A DNA stretch of 38,995 nt, taken from the NCBI GenBank assembly GCA_964418415.1, contig CAYQLB010000008.1, positions 1 through 38,995 of the forward strand. The letters are read 5' to 3'. The stretch's first letter is position 1. Every line of letters begins with the position of its first letter. This document shows positions 1 to 7,829 of this stretch, one piece after another. This DNA comes from CAJBLF01 sp964418415. Lineage in GTDB: Bacteria; Patescibacteriota; Gracilibacteria; Absconditabacterales; Absconditicoccaceae. Made by a program: the position numbers and the translations under genes. The notes under the pieces are model-generated. The model saw nothing but the letters and a program-made list of their open reading frames with translations. It did not search any database and was not told the origin of the DNA.

Positions 1-695
1 TCAGATATCATCCTTTTGATGTCTATGTTCACACCCTCCTCTGCTTGTTTGAATTGCAAAAAATAAATAAAGATCCACTCGTGAGATTAGCAATGCTCTA
101 TCATGATGTCGGTAAGGTCGATCAATTTGGCGCGTATGCTGATGGATTGAGCAAGGAAGAAATCAGACACATATTGGCTGGACCCTTGAATCATAGAAGA
201 AGTTCTCCCGAATATGCCAAGACAGACTTTAAAGCACTCGGATTCTCGAGCAAAGAAATTACGGAAATCGCTCGATATATCGCACATCATCACACACCAG
301 AAGAAATGATTTTCGCCAAAGAAGAAAATAGAGAAAAAAAAGTAAGGACATTCTTCAGTGAAGCGGGCTACGAAAGAGCTTTGAATGTCTTGGATATCGC
401 TATGGCTGATAGATTGGGACAATACAATCCTCTACAGAATAGTTCTGATATCTCCGATGTAGACGAGATCAGAAAAATCCTGAAAAAACTTCAAAAGCAA
501 GAGGGACAATTCACGATGAAGAATCTCGCCGTCGACGGTGGAGATATCATCAAGCAATTCAAACTCAAGCCCGGACCAACTATCTGAGTCTTATTGAAAA
601 AAACGCTCGCACGAGTCATGAGCGACCTCAAAACAAGGAATACGAAAAAACAGATATTCGCATATCTCACTACGCAATTGAAGCATATTAAATAA
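1..695 (+). CDS. cca: CCA tRNA nucleotidyltransferase, C-terminal part (5' truncated)
   Basis: The reading frame is open from the window edge (frame begins at base 3) to TAA at 693-695, giving the last 230 residues. The visible part carries an HD domain: a metal-binding LYHDVGK motif near residue 36, AHHHTPEE further on, and then the helical C-terminal region with the LKPGPTIG turn typical of tRNA nucleotidyltransferase/poly(A) polymerase proteins. The catalytic nucleotidyltransferase head lies outside the window. The TGA at 585-587 falls exactly on the conserved Gly of the GPxIG motif, and the conserved helical tail continues for another 35 codons behind it, so TGA must be sense. The enzyme adds or repairs the 3' CCA of tRNAs. 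It is convergent with the next gene. Family assignment is firm; CCA-adding versus A-adding specificity cannot be told. Confidence 0.85.
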
Positions 696-705
696 CTCAA
701 ATACG

Positions 706-845
706 TACCCTCTTTATTTCCAAAGAGGGAGGTATCCGAAATTTCGGATGGGAGATTTCACTCAGTCACAAAATCCTCCACCGCCCGCCCCGTAGTACTA
801 CGGGGTTCGGTCCCCCTCCTTTCAGTAAAGAAGGAACATTTTTTT
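706..845. repeat. multi-hairpin intergenic repeat, copy 1
   Basis: GC-rich block between convergent genes. In order it holds a hairpin CCCTCTTT/AAAGAGGG (708-729), the words GAGGTATCC, a hairpin ATCCGAA/TTCGGAT (734-749), GATTTC, AAATCCTCC, a hairpin CCCCGTAGTACTACGGGG and CCCTCCTTT. Copy 2 at 2390-2516 has the same order of words and hairpins, but the stems differ by compensatory changes. This suggests a family of structured elements rather than a simple duplication. Confidence 0.7.
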
Positions 846-882
846 GTTACGATAATTTCCACACTTTATAGGCCACATTTTT

Positions 883-1377
883 CTATCAATATGAATTTAC
901 AATTCGAATTTGATTTGGATCTTTTACAATATATTGATCATATGTTCAATCTGAATCTCTTGTTTTATACGCAATAATTCAATCATATCATTTTTTTCGT
1001 ATTTCTTCAACCTTTATATCTCGGTATTTTTCACGATTACAGTAAAAAGGGTTTTGAATAGTAATAAAACATTCATGCAGAAATATTCCATGATTTTTTG
1101 TCTTTTTTCCACCATATATTTGATCAAATTTATCCCTAGCATATCCACATGCAAACTGAAATTCACAAAAAAAGATTCACTTAGGATTTTTTTTGAAAGA
1201 GGTAAATCTTTCATGAGTTCAATGTCGTACAACTAATGGTTCATTAAATTGATCCTGAACAACAGATCATTTGAACCATTTTTTAAATTCCTCTGTTTTA
1301 CTAATCTCCTGTTGATACCTCGTGAGATTTGACAATATACCAGGACGTGCATATACTAATTTTCCTATATTTCTCAT
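883..1377 (-). CDS. ART-PolyVal-like ADP-ribosyltransferase domain protein
   Basis: 164 residues under code 25, ATG at 1377, TAG at 883-885, four internal TGA codons. The layout matches the ADP-ribosyltransferase-like domain of phage polyvalent/MuF-type proteins. There is a short N-terminal helix ending KWFKGSVVQD, then the NEPLVVRHGT strand (His52-Gly53-Thr54, the usual YHGT position with Arg in place of Tyr), GIFFCEFQFACGYA (the FFT..A..YA position), FLHECFITIQNPF, and the terminal GYDGII plus VKDPNQIRIV. Such domains modify proteins or nucleic acids with ADP-ribose, usually as phage or toxin effectors. The usual catalytic Glu is not obvious. It lies 33 bp behind miaA on the same strand and may be co-transcribed. 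Under the standard code the gene is invisible. Confidence 0.7.
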
Positions 1378-1410
1378 GAAATACAATAATAAAGTAAAAT
1401 ATCATATTTT

Positions 1411-2367
1411 TTACGATAGTCTCCATACTTTGTACGTTACCTTTTCTCTCGGAAATTGAATGCCTTCTGCAATATAGCGGCGAAATCGGCTGCGTTGTTT
1501 TTTTGCTAATTGATGCGTAGCAATTTTGATACGATCTTCCATCTCATCGAAATTATAACTTCCCTCAAGGAATTCTACGACTTCTTTGTATCCGATTCAT
1601 TGCATGGATTGAAGATTTTTACTGTATCCTTTTGTTAACAATCATTTTACTTCGTCGACCAATCATAACTTCAACATTTCTTTGATCCTCACATTGATCT
1701 TCATATTCGTATCCTCTTTTTCACGCCGAAGCCCCAGCATCAATAAAGGTCGTTGCGGTGGCTGAGAAATAAAGGTATCGGTTTTTTTCTTTCCGCTTTT
1801 GTAAAAGATTTCAAGTGCTCTTACTATATATCTCGTAGACTTTGGATGTAATTTACTTGCTTCTTCTGGATCTAATTTCATCAATTCCTTATGTAATATT
1901 CCCGGCTCCTTGTCTTCTTTTTCGAAAAGTTCATCTCTGAGTTTCATATCAGGTTCTACGTCAGGCAGTGAGAAATTTTTGTAGACCGTATCGATATAGA
2001 GTCAGGTGCCTCCCACGATCATCGGAAGCTTTTTACGTGATAGAATGTCAGGGATTATTTTATAAACGTCGTTTTTTCGTTGACCAGACGTATAGGTTTC
2101 ATCTGGATTTACGATATTTATTTGGTGATGAGGAATCTTTTGTAAAATTTCATCAGGCACTTTATCGGTGCCGATATTCATATAACGAAAAATCTGTCTA
2201 CTATCTGCAGAGATAATTTCTGTATCGAAATATTCTGAAAGCAAAATCGATAATTTACTTTTTCCTGTCGCCGTAGCTCATCGAATAATAACTACTCCAT
2301 CAGGATTTTTTTCGCGAAAGGACTCGATTTCTTTTTTTGCTTCTTGAATTATTTTTTCTATTCCCAT
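1411..2367 (-). CDS. miaA: tRNA dimethylallyltransferase MiaA
   Basis: 318 residues, close to the family length of about 300. The ATG at 2367 leads into VVIIRGATATGKSKL, a P-loop in which one Gly is TGA. ISADSRQIFRYMNIGTDK is the family's DSRQ/YxxxxxGT(A)K substrate region, and MIVGGTGLYI follows, again with a TGA Gly. The C-terminal half has EFLEGSYNFDEMED and ATHQLAKKQRSRFRRY, the usual tRNA-binding end (canonically RYAKRQ.TWFR). It transfers a dimethylallyl group to A37 of tRNAs reading UNN codons. Stop TAA at 1411-1413. It lies in a minus-strand series with the DUF559 gene upstream and the ART-like gene downstream. Hairpin repeat copy 2 occupies the gap before its start. Confidence 0.93.
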
Positions 2368-2389
2368 TTCCAAGAAAAAAATATTAAAT

Positions 2390-2516
2390 TTTGTCTCCCT
2401 TTATAAAAGGGAGAGGTATCCCGGAGTACTCCGGGATGAGGGATTTCGTGTCGCACGACTTAAATCCTCCTGTGCTTCGCACCTCCCCTCCTTTTACAAA
2501 GGAGGTCATTTTTCTA
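2390..2516. repeat. multi-hairpin intergenic repeat, copy 2
   Basis: Same architecture as 706-845: hairpin TCCCTTT/AAAGGGA, GAGGTATCC, hairpin ATCCCGGAGTACTCCGGGAT (2418-2437), GATTTC, AAATCCTCC, hairpin TGTGCTTCGCAC, CCTCC(N)nCCTCCTTT/AAAGGAGG. The right end overlaps the last codons and stop of the DUF559 gene. Single-stranded words are conserved between copies while stems vary. Confidence 0.7.
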
Positions 2517-2886
2517 TTTCTTTTTTTCTTTCTTCAAGCTTTGCATGTAGATCTTGTATTACTGCTTCTAATTTTTTTTCAATTTCATCATTAGTATATC
2601 TTATAAGTTTAATACCATGTTTACCTAAAATTTGAGATCTTTCATCATCGTAATCAATAGTATAATTATGACTTTCTCAGTCTATTTCGATTCAGAGTTT
2701 TAAAGTAGGGCAATAGAAATCGAGGATATATGAATATATTATCTTCTGTCTGAGAAATATATATCAGGTTAATTTTTTCCTTAATACAAGATTCCGAAAA
2801 ATTCATTCGTGTTTGGTCATTGTATATTGATTCCTATTAACTTTTGCATAGGTCTTGAGTTTAGGATTATAATATACCTTAGCCAT
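2494..2886 (-). CDS. DUF559-family endonuclease-like protein
   Basis: 130 residues, ATG at 2886, TAA at 2494-2496. It opens YYNPKLKTYAK and continues through a FLRQK strand to YILDFYCPTLKLGIEIDGES, where both Gly residues of the LGIEIDGE motif are TGA, then DERSQILGKHGIKLIRYTNDE. This is the DUF559 fold, a small PD-(D/E)XK nuclease-like domain related to very-short-patch-repair (Vsr) proteins; D of DFYCP and E of IEIDGE are the expected metal ligands. Members occur as stand-alone genes in many genomes and their role is unproven. It sits 22 bp behind the membrane protein at 2909 and is probably in the same transcript. Its stop codon lies inside the hairpin repeat, so the element has shaped the C-terminus (EKGPPL). 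Confidence 0.85.
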
Positions 2887-2908
2887 TATTATCGTCTAAA
2901 TAAATGTT

Positions 2909-3718
2909 CTATTTATATTTTTCTGGATTGAAAAATGGCATCATAGAACACCCCTTAGTTTCACACATCAGTTTACCGATTCTCCAACTTTCGCCTTTTT
3001 TGATAAGGACAGTAGATCGCTCTTCCGTGAATTTCTGTTGATTGCTCGTAAGCATATATTCTAGTGTATAGGTGAAATTTTTTATATTAGGATTTTCGGT
3101 AGCAGATTCTTCTTGGATATTGGTAACGACGATTCTGGGAGCAACGAGTGCTGCAGAAAAATTCGTGAGTCGTCTCTTACTGTAATAGGTCTTAAATACG
3201 TTAGACTCCTCTAAACGTCCATCAGTCAATCTATATAAGGTATCCATATCTACCATATTCACCGCCTGATAAAAATCTACTATCAACTGTTGTTCTGTAG
3301 TGAGATTCTGTATCGTCGGCTGGAGGGTATCAGGAGTATTTAGGGTTGTTGTAGGTCATTCTTTTACCTCAGCATCAGGCATATTGTAATCAATATTTCC
3401 TGTTTCTATATTCGTAATTTCTGCCATCTCTGCTTGAGATACCTGAGGTTTTTTGTCTTTCATAAACGTGAAATAAAGAGAAACAATGAAGAGTATAAAT
3501 GAAAGAAGAAATAAGAGCAATATCACCATATCCTTCTTTTTGGAATCGTCTACAGATTTCGCAACAAATCCCGCAACTTCTGCAGGAACTTGTTGAATTG
3601 TATTCGCTGTATGATGTTTTCTTGGTCTCCCTGGTCCAGATTTTATCTTGGTCTTTGGCTTTTTGGAGATAAACTCTTTTTTTGGTCTTCCAGGAGTTTT
3701 CTTTTTTTGTTTTGCCAT
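2909..3718 (-). CDS. single-pass membrane protein with AT-hook-like N-terminus and NTF2-like tail
   Basis: 269 residues from ATG at 3718 to TAG at 2909-2911, read through a TGA at 3356-3358. The first 60 residues are very basic and contain two GRP cores (PGRPKK near 10, PGRPRK near 30) of the AT-hook type. A hydrophobic segment at about 64-85 is a membrane anchor with the basic part expected inside. The outer part starts with a Thr/Pro/Gln-rich linker and ends in a domain with IVDFYQAVNMVDMDTLYRLTDG and a late strand VLIKKGESWRIGKL, resembling NTF2-like/DUF4878 folds. It could tether the nucleoid to the envelope, but this is inference; the basic tail could simply be a topogenic signal. It appears to head a minus-strand operon with DUF559, miaA and the ART-like gene. 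Confidence 0.75.
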
Positions 3719-3740
3719 ACTATACTATTATATGTTAAAT

Positions 3741-3782
3741 GTTTGATGCTTGATGTTTGATGCTTGATGTTTGATGCTAAAT
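3741..3782. repeat. 14-bp tandem repeat, three units
   Basis: Three head-to-tail copies of GTTTGATGCTTGAT, the third ending CTAAAT. A fourth degenerate TGCTTGATGC lies at 3792. Between here and the clpP promoter the sequence holds another word pair (GCTTCAAGC around 3823-3846) and no plausible gene. Confidence 0.85.
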
Positions 3783-3970
3783 GTGCTATATATGCTTGAT
3801 GCACTATACAGTCTAATATTGTGCTTCAAGCTTTTAGCTTCAAGCTAATTTATTATCACTTTTTCACCAAAAGTAAAGGTAATAAGCGAGATTACTCGAA
3901 TTTTTATACATTTATTATATAATTTCAAGTTGATTTTGGTTATGAAAATAACTAAATTGCTCGTACTCAT

Positions 3971-3999
3971 TTGCATATTGACCCATTTTGGCATATAAT
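3971..3999 (+). promoter_or_regulatory. promoter for clpP
   Basis: TTGCAT (3971-3976), 17-bp spacer, TATAAT (3994-3999). It points at clpP, leaving a leader of about 120 nt made mostly of the GTAATG/CATTAC words. Confidence 0.6.
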
Positions 4000-4005
4000 T
4001 ACAAT

Positions 4006-4104
4006 GTAATGAGTCCACTCAAGCGGACGTAATGGATAGTAATGAGCTTCGCGTAATGTCCATTACAAATCATTACAAATCATTACGCACGAAGTGCACA
4101 TTAC
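4006..4104. repeat. four GTAATG then four CATTAC words in the clpP leader
   Basis: GTAATG at 4006, 4029, 4039 and 4053 is followed by its exact complement CATTAC at 4061, 4071, 4081 and 4099. The two halves can fold into alternative stems, the best enclosing TC at 4059-4060 and another pairing GAGCTTCGC with GCACGAAGTGC. It lies between the predicted promoter and the clpP start, so it would be transcribed as a leader. Confidence 0.8.
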
Positions 4105-4127
4105 CGTTTTATTTAGTAATATAGTAT

Positions 4128-4703
4128 ATGACATTAATCCCAAGCGTAATCGAAAAAGTAAAATGATGAGAGAGAGCCTATGATATCTATTCAAGGCTTC
4201 TTGAAGATAGAATCATTTTTGTCGGAGAACCTGTACAAGCACATATGGTGAATAGCATAGTAGCTCAATTATTGTTTTTGGAAAAGAAAGATCCTGATAA
4301 GGATATTATTATGTTTGTAAATACACCAGGAGGAGAAGTCTATTCATGAATGGCTATTTATGATGTCATGCAATATGTAAAATGTGATGTCTCTACTATC
4401 TGTGTAGGATTGGCTGCTTCTATGGGGTCCGTTATCCTTGCAGGAGGAACCAAAGGCAAAAGATATGCACTTCCTCATAGCAAAATCATGATTCATCAAC
4501 CATTGGGTGGAGCAGAAGGACAAGCGAGCGATATTGTTATCCAGGCCGAAGAGATTTTGAAAATCAAAAATATGTTTATCGACCTCATGGCTGGACATAC
4601 CTGACAAAAAAGAGACCAAGTCGAAAAAGATATGGAAAGAAATAAGTGGATGACTGCCGAAGAAGCAATGAAATATGGCATCATCGACAAAATAATTCAA
4701 TAG
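4128..4703 (+). CDS. clpP: ATP-dependent Clp protease proteolytic subunit
   Basis: 191 residues, ATG at 4128, TAG at 4701-4703. Two consecutive TGA codons begin the family's GGERAYDIYSRLLEDRIIF start, and others fall in TPGGEVYSGMAIYD and LMAGHTGQ, each a Gly position in ClpP. Catalytic Ser sits in AASMGSVILAGG, His in HQPLGGAEGQA, and the Asp is expected in the conserved D of the DRDxxM-like stretch RDQVEKDMERNKWM. It forms the tetradecameric protease chamber used with ClpX or ClpC. It is monocistronic: a strong hairpin terminator follows at 4731. This is the clearest single proof of TGA as Gly in the window. Confidence 0.96.
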
Positions 4704-4730
4704 TTCTTCTTAGCATTACATACCATAAAG

Positions 4731-4758
4731 AAAAACGGTCCTGAGACCGTTTTTTTTC
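4731..4758 (+). terminator. intrinsic terminator of clpP
   Basis: AAAACGGTC-CTGA-GACCGTTTT followed by a T run. Confidence 0.85.
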
Positions 4759-4783
4759 TTATACTCCGACAATTTTACTATTA

Positions 4784-4814
4784 TAAAAAAAACTCCCCGG
4801 GAACACCCGGGAGA
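4784..4814 (-). terminator. intrinsic terminator of the standard-code island operon
   Basis: On the minus strand, stem CTCCCGGG/CCCGGGGAG followed by eight T, 12 bp after the last stop of the operon. Marks one edge of the island. Confidence 0.8.
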
Positions 4815-4825
4815 GTATATTTTTA

Positions 4826-5230
4826 TTATGTTCTTTCAATAATAAACTTATTCACATCATGTATACAATCTATGATAGAACTTCCCAATAATCTCATTCC
4901 ATCAACCCATGTATAGGTAAGCTCTATAGCACGCTTTTTCTTAATGAAGAAATTGGTGCATGATATTTCTTTACCATTTCTATCAAGAAGCAACATTGTC
5001 TGCCCCATCAATAAGTTTTTTTCTCCGGCAATCGTAAAGTACACAATACCTACCAACACACATATACCGCTTTCTTTAAGCTGTGCGATGTCCTTGGGTT
5101 GGATCGTGGTATTTTTCTTTTTCCTATTCCACGAAAGAATAAAATTAACCTGATGACTTTGATTGAGCTGTCTACTAATTCTATTCAACTCCTTTTTCAA
5201 AGACTTCTTTTTTTCTTGTAATGTATTCAT
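4826..5230 (-). CDS. hypothetical protein, last gene of the island operon
   Basis: 134 residues, ATG at 5230, TAA at 4826-4828. A Shine-Dalgarno AAAGGAG lies about ten bases before the ATG. The N-terminus is a charged helix (LQEKKKSLKKELNRISRQ); the rest is beta-rich with a WVDG turn. No family recognised. Its frame is the same as that of the preceding gene and only one TGA (5246-5248) separates them. In a host that reads TGA as Gly the two would be one fused protein, unless ribosomes also start afresh at the SD site. No internal TGA. Confidence 0.7.
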   Translation of the reverse strand: MNTLQEKKKSLKKELNRISRQLNQSHQVNFILSWNRKKKNTTIQPKDIAQLKESGICVLVGIVYFTIAGEKNLLMGQTMLLLDRNGKEISCTNFFIKKKRAIELTYTWVDGMRLLGSSIIDCIHDVNKFIIERT

Positions 5231-5245
5231 AGTTTTTTTCTCCTT

Positions 5246-5959
5246 TCAAAAATTATCTATTTTTTTTGCTGTATTATTAAGAATACGTACAAGCTGAGAT
5301 GAAATACCAAAACGATCAGCGTTTTTTTCTATTGATTGCAGGATATTTCCATCACGATGACGTTCACTGGAAGCTTTCCAATCAAAGAACATCTCGATCA
5401 AATCAAAGAGGTCAAAATCATTGATTCCCTCTTTGTAATGTTCGGGGTGATGAGAATTGTGAGCATAGTGATGATCCAATGCAGGTTTGATAATCCTTCT
5501 GGATTCTTCGTACTCAGGAGTACCATAAGTCAGACCTTCTAACTTTGGTGTCTTACTACTATCAAAATAAGCTTTCTCAGGATATTTGAGTTTGCTATCA
5601 TCATGATGTTGAGCGCGCCTCATCAGTTCAGCACAAGCCTGCAGAAGTAGACTATCGATACGTTTGATATGTAACAGAGTATCGACAGTACTATCGTAAT
5701 TTGTAGTTCCAGTATTTTTTGCTGGTCGATTGAGTTTTTCATATAAAATTTTATAGTCTATTTCAAAATCTTCATCATCACCCTCCCAAAACTGACGCAC
5801 AAAATCTTTATTGTACCATTTTATATAGAGATCAAGCAATGCTGATCCATGATCCATACCAGAACAATCAAGTGCGCTTTGAATATTTATACTAAGCCCT
5901 GTTGCTAAGCTAAATTTAATACTCTCTGCAAATTTTTCCATTTTTTTTGAGTCCCACAT
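5246..5959 (-). CDS. DUF5662-like protein, ends in TGA
   Basis: 237 residues from ATG at 5959, which is preceded by a good SD (AAGGAGG), to TGA at 5246-5248. The His/Asp-rich centre AQHHDDSKLKYPE, the GTPEYEESRRIIKPALDHHYAHNSHHPEHY stretch and EMFFDWKASSERHRDGN match DUF5662, a family common in phages and mobile DNA that looks like a metal-binding helical (HD-like) protein. Function unknown. The TGA is followed by an SD and ATG 16 bases on, exactly what a standard-code operon would show, while the rest of the window uses TGA for Gly. About ten Gly codons, none TGA. Confidence 0.75.
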   Translation of the reverse strand: MWDSKKMEKFAESIKFSLATGLSINIQSALDCSGMDHGSALLDLYIKWYNKDFVRQFWEGDDEDFEIDYKILYEKLNRPAKNTGTTNYDSTVDTLLHIKRIDSLLLQACAELMRRAQHHDDSKLKYPEKAYFDSSKTPKLEGLTYGTPEYEESRRIIKPALDHHYAHNSHHPEHYKEGINDFDLFDLIEMFFDWKASSERHRDGNILQSIEKNADRFGISSQLVRILNNTAKKIDNF

Positions 5960-5978
5960 AATTAATTTCCTCCTTATT

Positions 5979-6833
5979 TTATTTGTTAACTAATTTTTTT
6001 TTATAACTTGCACATAAGCAAATCATTTGCATTTTTACTACTGCAGGATCCAAAATAGGACAGGCTTGAAATTGTATGCCGTAGCTCGAACATAGATCTG
6101 CAATACGTTCGTAGAGTAACAACCTACGTTGCTTGGAAACAGTCAATCCTCCACCAACATGGATATCAGCATATTCATCCATCTCTTCAAAACTTTTTCT
6201 GAGAAGTGGATGGCTATTCATGTAATTTACCACATCCAAATCACGGATATCCAAAACCACATAAGCAGCTTTGAAATATGTAACTCCTACACTTGCACAA
6301 GCTTGAATGGTTTGCAAAAGTGATTCATCAGTATCATCAATCCCTGGAAATAAGGGCATCATAATCGGTACCGTACGAATACCAAGAGCTAATAATGACC
6401 TCATCATTTCTACACGTTGCTCTCCTGAAGATGCCCAAGGTTCAACTATAACATTTATCGCATGATCAATGCGACTTAAAGATATCTGTACATATACCTG
6501 TGATGAATATGTAGCCAAAAGCGCCAGAGTATTGTCTGGAATATTACTCTTGGTGATAATGAGAAAAGGTACACCACGAGGCAAAAAATATTCCAAAACT
6601 TCATGAGTACGTTCACAATTCACTCTTTGAAAGGGATCTGAATTTGGACTCAGATATATTCCCTTCTCGCATAGATCCGCCGGAATGTCTGTGTACTGCC
6701 CATCTACAGGTATTTTTTTCTTTAGTGAGCAGTAGATACAGCCGACATAGCAACGAGAGCATATATCCACTTCATATTTTCCAATACAAGGATAATGTGA
6801 AGGGACAAACTGAAGATTCCATAGGTTTTCCAT
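5979..6833 (-). CDS. radical SAM protein, SplB/COG1533-like
   Basis: 284 residues, ATG at 6833, TAA at 5979-5981. CSRCYVGCIYC holds the CX3CX2C cluster motif (Cys-YVG-Cys-IY-Cys). YLSPNSDPFQ, TLEVLEYF-like ERTHEVLEYFLPRGVPFLIITKS and the ISLSRIDH strand follow the pattern of the spore-photoproduct-lyase-related radical SAM group often called DNA repair photolyase-like. The real reaction of most members is unknown. A HVGGG turn near the C-terminus and a final cysteine-bearing tail are present. The gene lies 19 bp before the DUF5662 gene and 17 bp after the methyltransferase, so this is an operon. Thirteen Gly codons, none TGA. Confidence 0.85.
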   Translation of the reverse strand: MENLWNLQFVPSHYPCIGKYEVDICSRCYVGCIYCSLKKKIPVDGQYTDIPADLCEKGIYLSPNSDPFQRVNCERTHEVLEYFLPRGVPFLIITKSNIPDNTLALLATYSSQVYVQISLSRIDHAINVIVEPWASSGEQRVEMMRSLLALGIRTVPIMMPLFPGIDDTDESLLQTIQACASVGVTYFKAAYVVLDIRDLDVVNYMNSHPLLRKSFEEMDEYADIHVGGGLTVSKQRRLLLYERIADLCSSYGIQFQACPILDPAVVKMQMICLCASYKKKLVNK

Positions 6834-6850
6834 ATTACGTTTTTTTTAAT

Positions 6851-7447
6851 TTAACATTTTTTTACTATTACCTGCATGATATGATGCATATGAGGTATCG
6901 GTAAAGCATCTTCACGCAGAAATATTTTTTCTTCTACGATTTCGAACTCCTTTACCAGCTCGTACACATCGGATTTTTTCTGATGATAATCGATGGAATA
7001 CTCCTGATCAATAATCAAAAGATTGAAGTGAATGAAAGCATAACCTCCAGGGCGTAAAGTTCTATAAATTTCGCTTAACACTTTTTGTTGATCGACGTAG
7101 TGCATGACATTGATACAGAAATAAGCGAGTTGAGTATTATCTTGGAATGGTAATATTTCAATATCATGATTGAAAAAAGTTGTTCTTGGAATATTTAAAT
7201 GATTAGAAATATATACCATTACGGAAGAATCATTATCTAAACCCATAGCAGAGATTCCTGCACTAGCGAAATATTCCACATCTTTTCCGATACCACAACC
7301 AAGATCAACTACTACAAATTCTGAAGCCAACGCTTCTTTATTAAGATTCTTAGCCAAAAATCTTATAAATATTCCAGCATAATTTCTTGGACACCTTTCC
7401 CAGTGATTGCCATCACGATACTTGTCGAATAATTTTTTATTTTTCAT
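6851..7447 (-). CDS. class I SAM-dependent methyltransferase
   Basis: 198 residues, ATG at 7447, TAA at 6851-6853. VVVDLGCGIGKDVEYFASAG is motif I; AMGLDNDSSVMVYI holds the acidic end of strand 2; YFCINVMHYVDQQKVLSEIYRTLRPGGYAFIHFN is the motif IV to motif VI stretch of a Methyltransf_11/25-type small-molecule methyltransferase. Substrate unknown. It pairs with the radical SAM gene directly downstream, an arrangement often seen in modification pathways of small molecules, but no substrate peptide is evident. No SD, only an A-rich leader. Nine Gly codons, none TGA. Confidence 0.88.
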   Translation of the reverse strand: MKNKKLFDKYRDGNHWERCPRNYAGIFIRFLAKNLNKEALASEFVVVDLGCGIGKDVEYFASAGISAMGLDNDSSVMVYISNHLNIPRTTFFNHDIEILPFQDNTQLAYFCINVMHYVDQQKVLSEIYRTLRPGGYAFIHFNLLIIDQEYSIDYHQKKSDVYELVKEFEIVEEKIFLREDALPIPHMHHIMQVIVKKC

Positions 7448-7453
7448 AATTTT

Positions 7454-7669
7454 TTAGTTTTTTTTGTTTTCATTTAACAATACATCTCTAAATATCCTAA
7501 GTGCATCAATATAGACTTTGTCTGATGATGATCCACAACTTTGAGCAACCCGCGTAAATGCCTCAAAATCTTTTACATATGATTGCAATTCCTGTGGAAG
7601 TTCCTGAGGTATACTTTCTTTACATAAACAAAGATGTAAAAGTTCTAATTTTTCGTTTAGATGTTTCAT
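7454..7669 (-). CDS. small hypothetical protein heading the island operon
   Basis: 71 residues from ATG at 7669, which has AAGGAG nine bases upstream, to TAA at 7454-7456. An in-frame upstream ATG at 7744 would add 25 residues but has no SD and would run through the hairpin at 7714-7730, so the internal start is preferred. Mostly helical with PQELPQELQSYVKDFEAF and a Cys in QSCGSSSD. No family recognised. It could be a leader, regulator or substrate for the downstream methyltransferase/radical SAM pair; nothing in the sequence decides. Confidence 0.65.
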   Translation of the reverse strand: MKHLNEKLELLHLCLCKESIPQELPQELQSYVKDFEAFTRVAQSCGSSSDKVYIDALRIFRDVLLNENKKN

Positions 7670-7713
7670 AATTTTTTTCTCCTTGTAATTTTTTAGTTTA
7701 TTTGTTTTTATTA

Positions 7714-7730
7714 ATCCAGCTAAGCTGGAT
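7714..7730. promoter_or_regulatory. perfect palindrome in the leader of the island operon
   Basis: ATCCAGC-TAA-GCTGGAT, 45 bp before the chosen start of the first operon gene. Could be an operator or an mRNA leader hairpin; no T run follows, so it is not a terminator. Confidence 0.5.
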
Positions 7731-7786
7731 AATTTCGACCTCATAAAAAATCTTATTTCATCTCGACTTTTTATTGGGTCTCAATT

Positions 7787-7813
7787 AAAAAAACCCAGGG
7801 GAAACCCCTGGGG
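7787..7813 (-). terminator. intrinsic terminator of the barrel-protein gene
   Basis: Minus strand stem CCCAGGGG/CCCCTGGG, then a T run, 17 bp after the TAA at 7830. Confidence 0.85.
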
Positions 7814-7829
7814 TAATTAGTTTCAGGGT

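Noticed and set aside
1014..1236. Two overlapping ORFs on opposite strands at about 1014-1236
   Set aside because: Both are shadows of the ART-like gene read in another frame; that frame alone shows conserved motifs over 164 residues.
3719..4127. Possible CRISPR array from the regular repeats before clpP
   Set aside because: Units are 14 bp without spacers, and the GTAATG/CATTAC words are too short and not regularly spaced.
7670..7744. Longer N-terminus of the first island gene from 7744
   Set aside because: No SD at that ATG, the frame crosses the palindrome at 7714-7730, and a strong SD precedes the ATG at 7669.
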